A program made the translations under genes and the position numbers. From contig JAOTYS010000335.1 in NCBI GenBank assembly GCA_029861795.1, positions 1 to 5,474 of the forward strand: a stretch of DNA of 5,474 bases, read 5' to 3'. Position 1 is the first letter of the stretch. Each line of letters opens with the position of its first letter. Below the pieces are notes generated by a model. That model was not told the origin of the DNA and searched no databases. It saw only the letters and a list, made by a program, of their open reading frames with translations. This DNA comes from Gammaproteobacteria bacterium (GTDB taxonomy: Bacteria; Pseudomonadota; Gammaproteobacteria; Arenicellales; JAOTYS01). Of this stretch, positions 5,189 through 5,474 are shown piece after piece.

Positions 5189-5474
5189 TCAAGCCGTCGC
5201 CACCCGCTGCAACGGCCGATCATCAATAGGCATATGCAGCGCGGCGGCCGCGATGCCGAGCCCCACTATCAGCCACCATATCACATCGTATGATCCCACC
5301 ACGTCAAAAACATATCCACCTAGCCAGATTCCCAAGAATGCCCCGACCTGATGGCCTAGGAACACCACACCGAACAAGGATGTAAGATATCTTGTGCCAA
5401 AGATGTCCGCGATCAGAGCATTCGTGAGTGGTATGGTTCCAAGCCACAGCAGACCCATCACACTAGCAAAAAGA
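5189..5474 (-). CDS. MFS transporter, C-terminal part (runs off the right edge)
   Basis: The frame is open to the window edge, so the start lies beyond it; about 94 residues are visible. They cover what look like the last three transmembrane helices of a 12-helix major facilitator: MMGLLWLGTIPLTNALIADI, then LTSLFGVVFLGHQVGAFLG with the loop IWLGGYVFDVVGSYD, then VIWWLIVGLGIAAAALHMPI. A short tail (DDRPLQRVATA) ends it. The GxxxG-rich, His/Gln-containing helix 11 and the 'GGYVFDVVGSYD' loop are typical of MFS carriers for small organic anions. It sits in the inner membrane. The methionine at 5461 is internal, not the start. It is the first visible gene of the minus-strand run that continues with the PhyH enzyme 179 bases downstream and probably moves that enzyme's substrate or product, which is inference from position. 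Confidence 0.92.
   Translation of the reverse strand, partial: LFASVMGLLWLGTIPLTNALIADIFGTRYLTSLFGVVFLGHQVGAFLGIWLGGYVFDVVGSYDVIWWLIVGLGIAAAALHMPIDDRPLQRVATA

Noticed and set aside
5018..5351. Plus-strand ORFs opposite the MFS tail and the gap
   Set aside because: They are antisense to the MFS frame, with Arg/Pro/His-rich translations and no ribosome site.

Overview
This 5.5 kb window looks like chromosomal DNA of a free-living proteobacterium, most likely a gammaproteobacterium. The grounds are roughly balanced base composition, Shine-Dalgarno starts, a twin-arginine exported binding protein, and a GTAG-headed REP pair of the kind common in Gammaproteobacteria. The taxonomic call is inference only. 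I see no phage, IS, CRISPR, rRNA or tRNA feature.

Left part (1-1659, all plus strand). The window opens inside a decayed GNAT acetyltransferase: an N-proximal piece and the typical C-terminal piece are in different frames and the middle is missing. Next comes an intact HAD-superfamily phosphatase with a TTG start (196-843). An unrecognised short reading frame without a good start follows (855-1082). Then comes an inverted pair of REP hairpins (a REPIN/BIME-like unit, 1083-1157), and an intact DUF123 (Uri, GIY-YIG-like) nuclease-family gene (1198-1659). This part looks like a patchy, partly decayed stretch.

Middle part (1660-3245). A 287-base intergenic region with two clean inverted repeats leads into a solitary polyamine-type (PotD-like) ABC solute-binding protein with a Tat signal (1947-3092). 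No permease or ATPase gene lies in the window. A strong hairpin (3136-3168) lies between this gene and the convergent minus-strand genes and probably ends transcription from one or both sides.

Right part (3246-5474, all minus strand, read right to left). The order is the C-terminal end of an MFS transporter, a 26-codon candidate leader ORF, a phytanoyl-CoA-dioxygenase-family Fe(II)/2-oxoglutarate oxygenase, a candidate 50-codon ORF (possible CTG start), and an AhpD-like/carboxymuconolactone-decarboxylase-family protein. The last two overlap by one base. The arrangement suggests an uptake-plus-oxidation unit for a small organic compound. The substrate cannot be read from the sequence.

Nothing here is a clear new system. 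The most useful leads are the two small ORFs of the minus-strand cluster, the AhpD-like protein lacking its second active-site cysteine, the compensatory base changes in the REP pair, and the operator-like repeats before the orphan binding protein.
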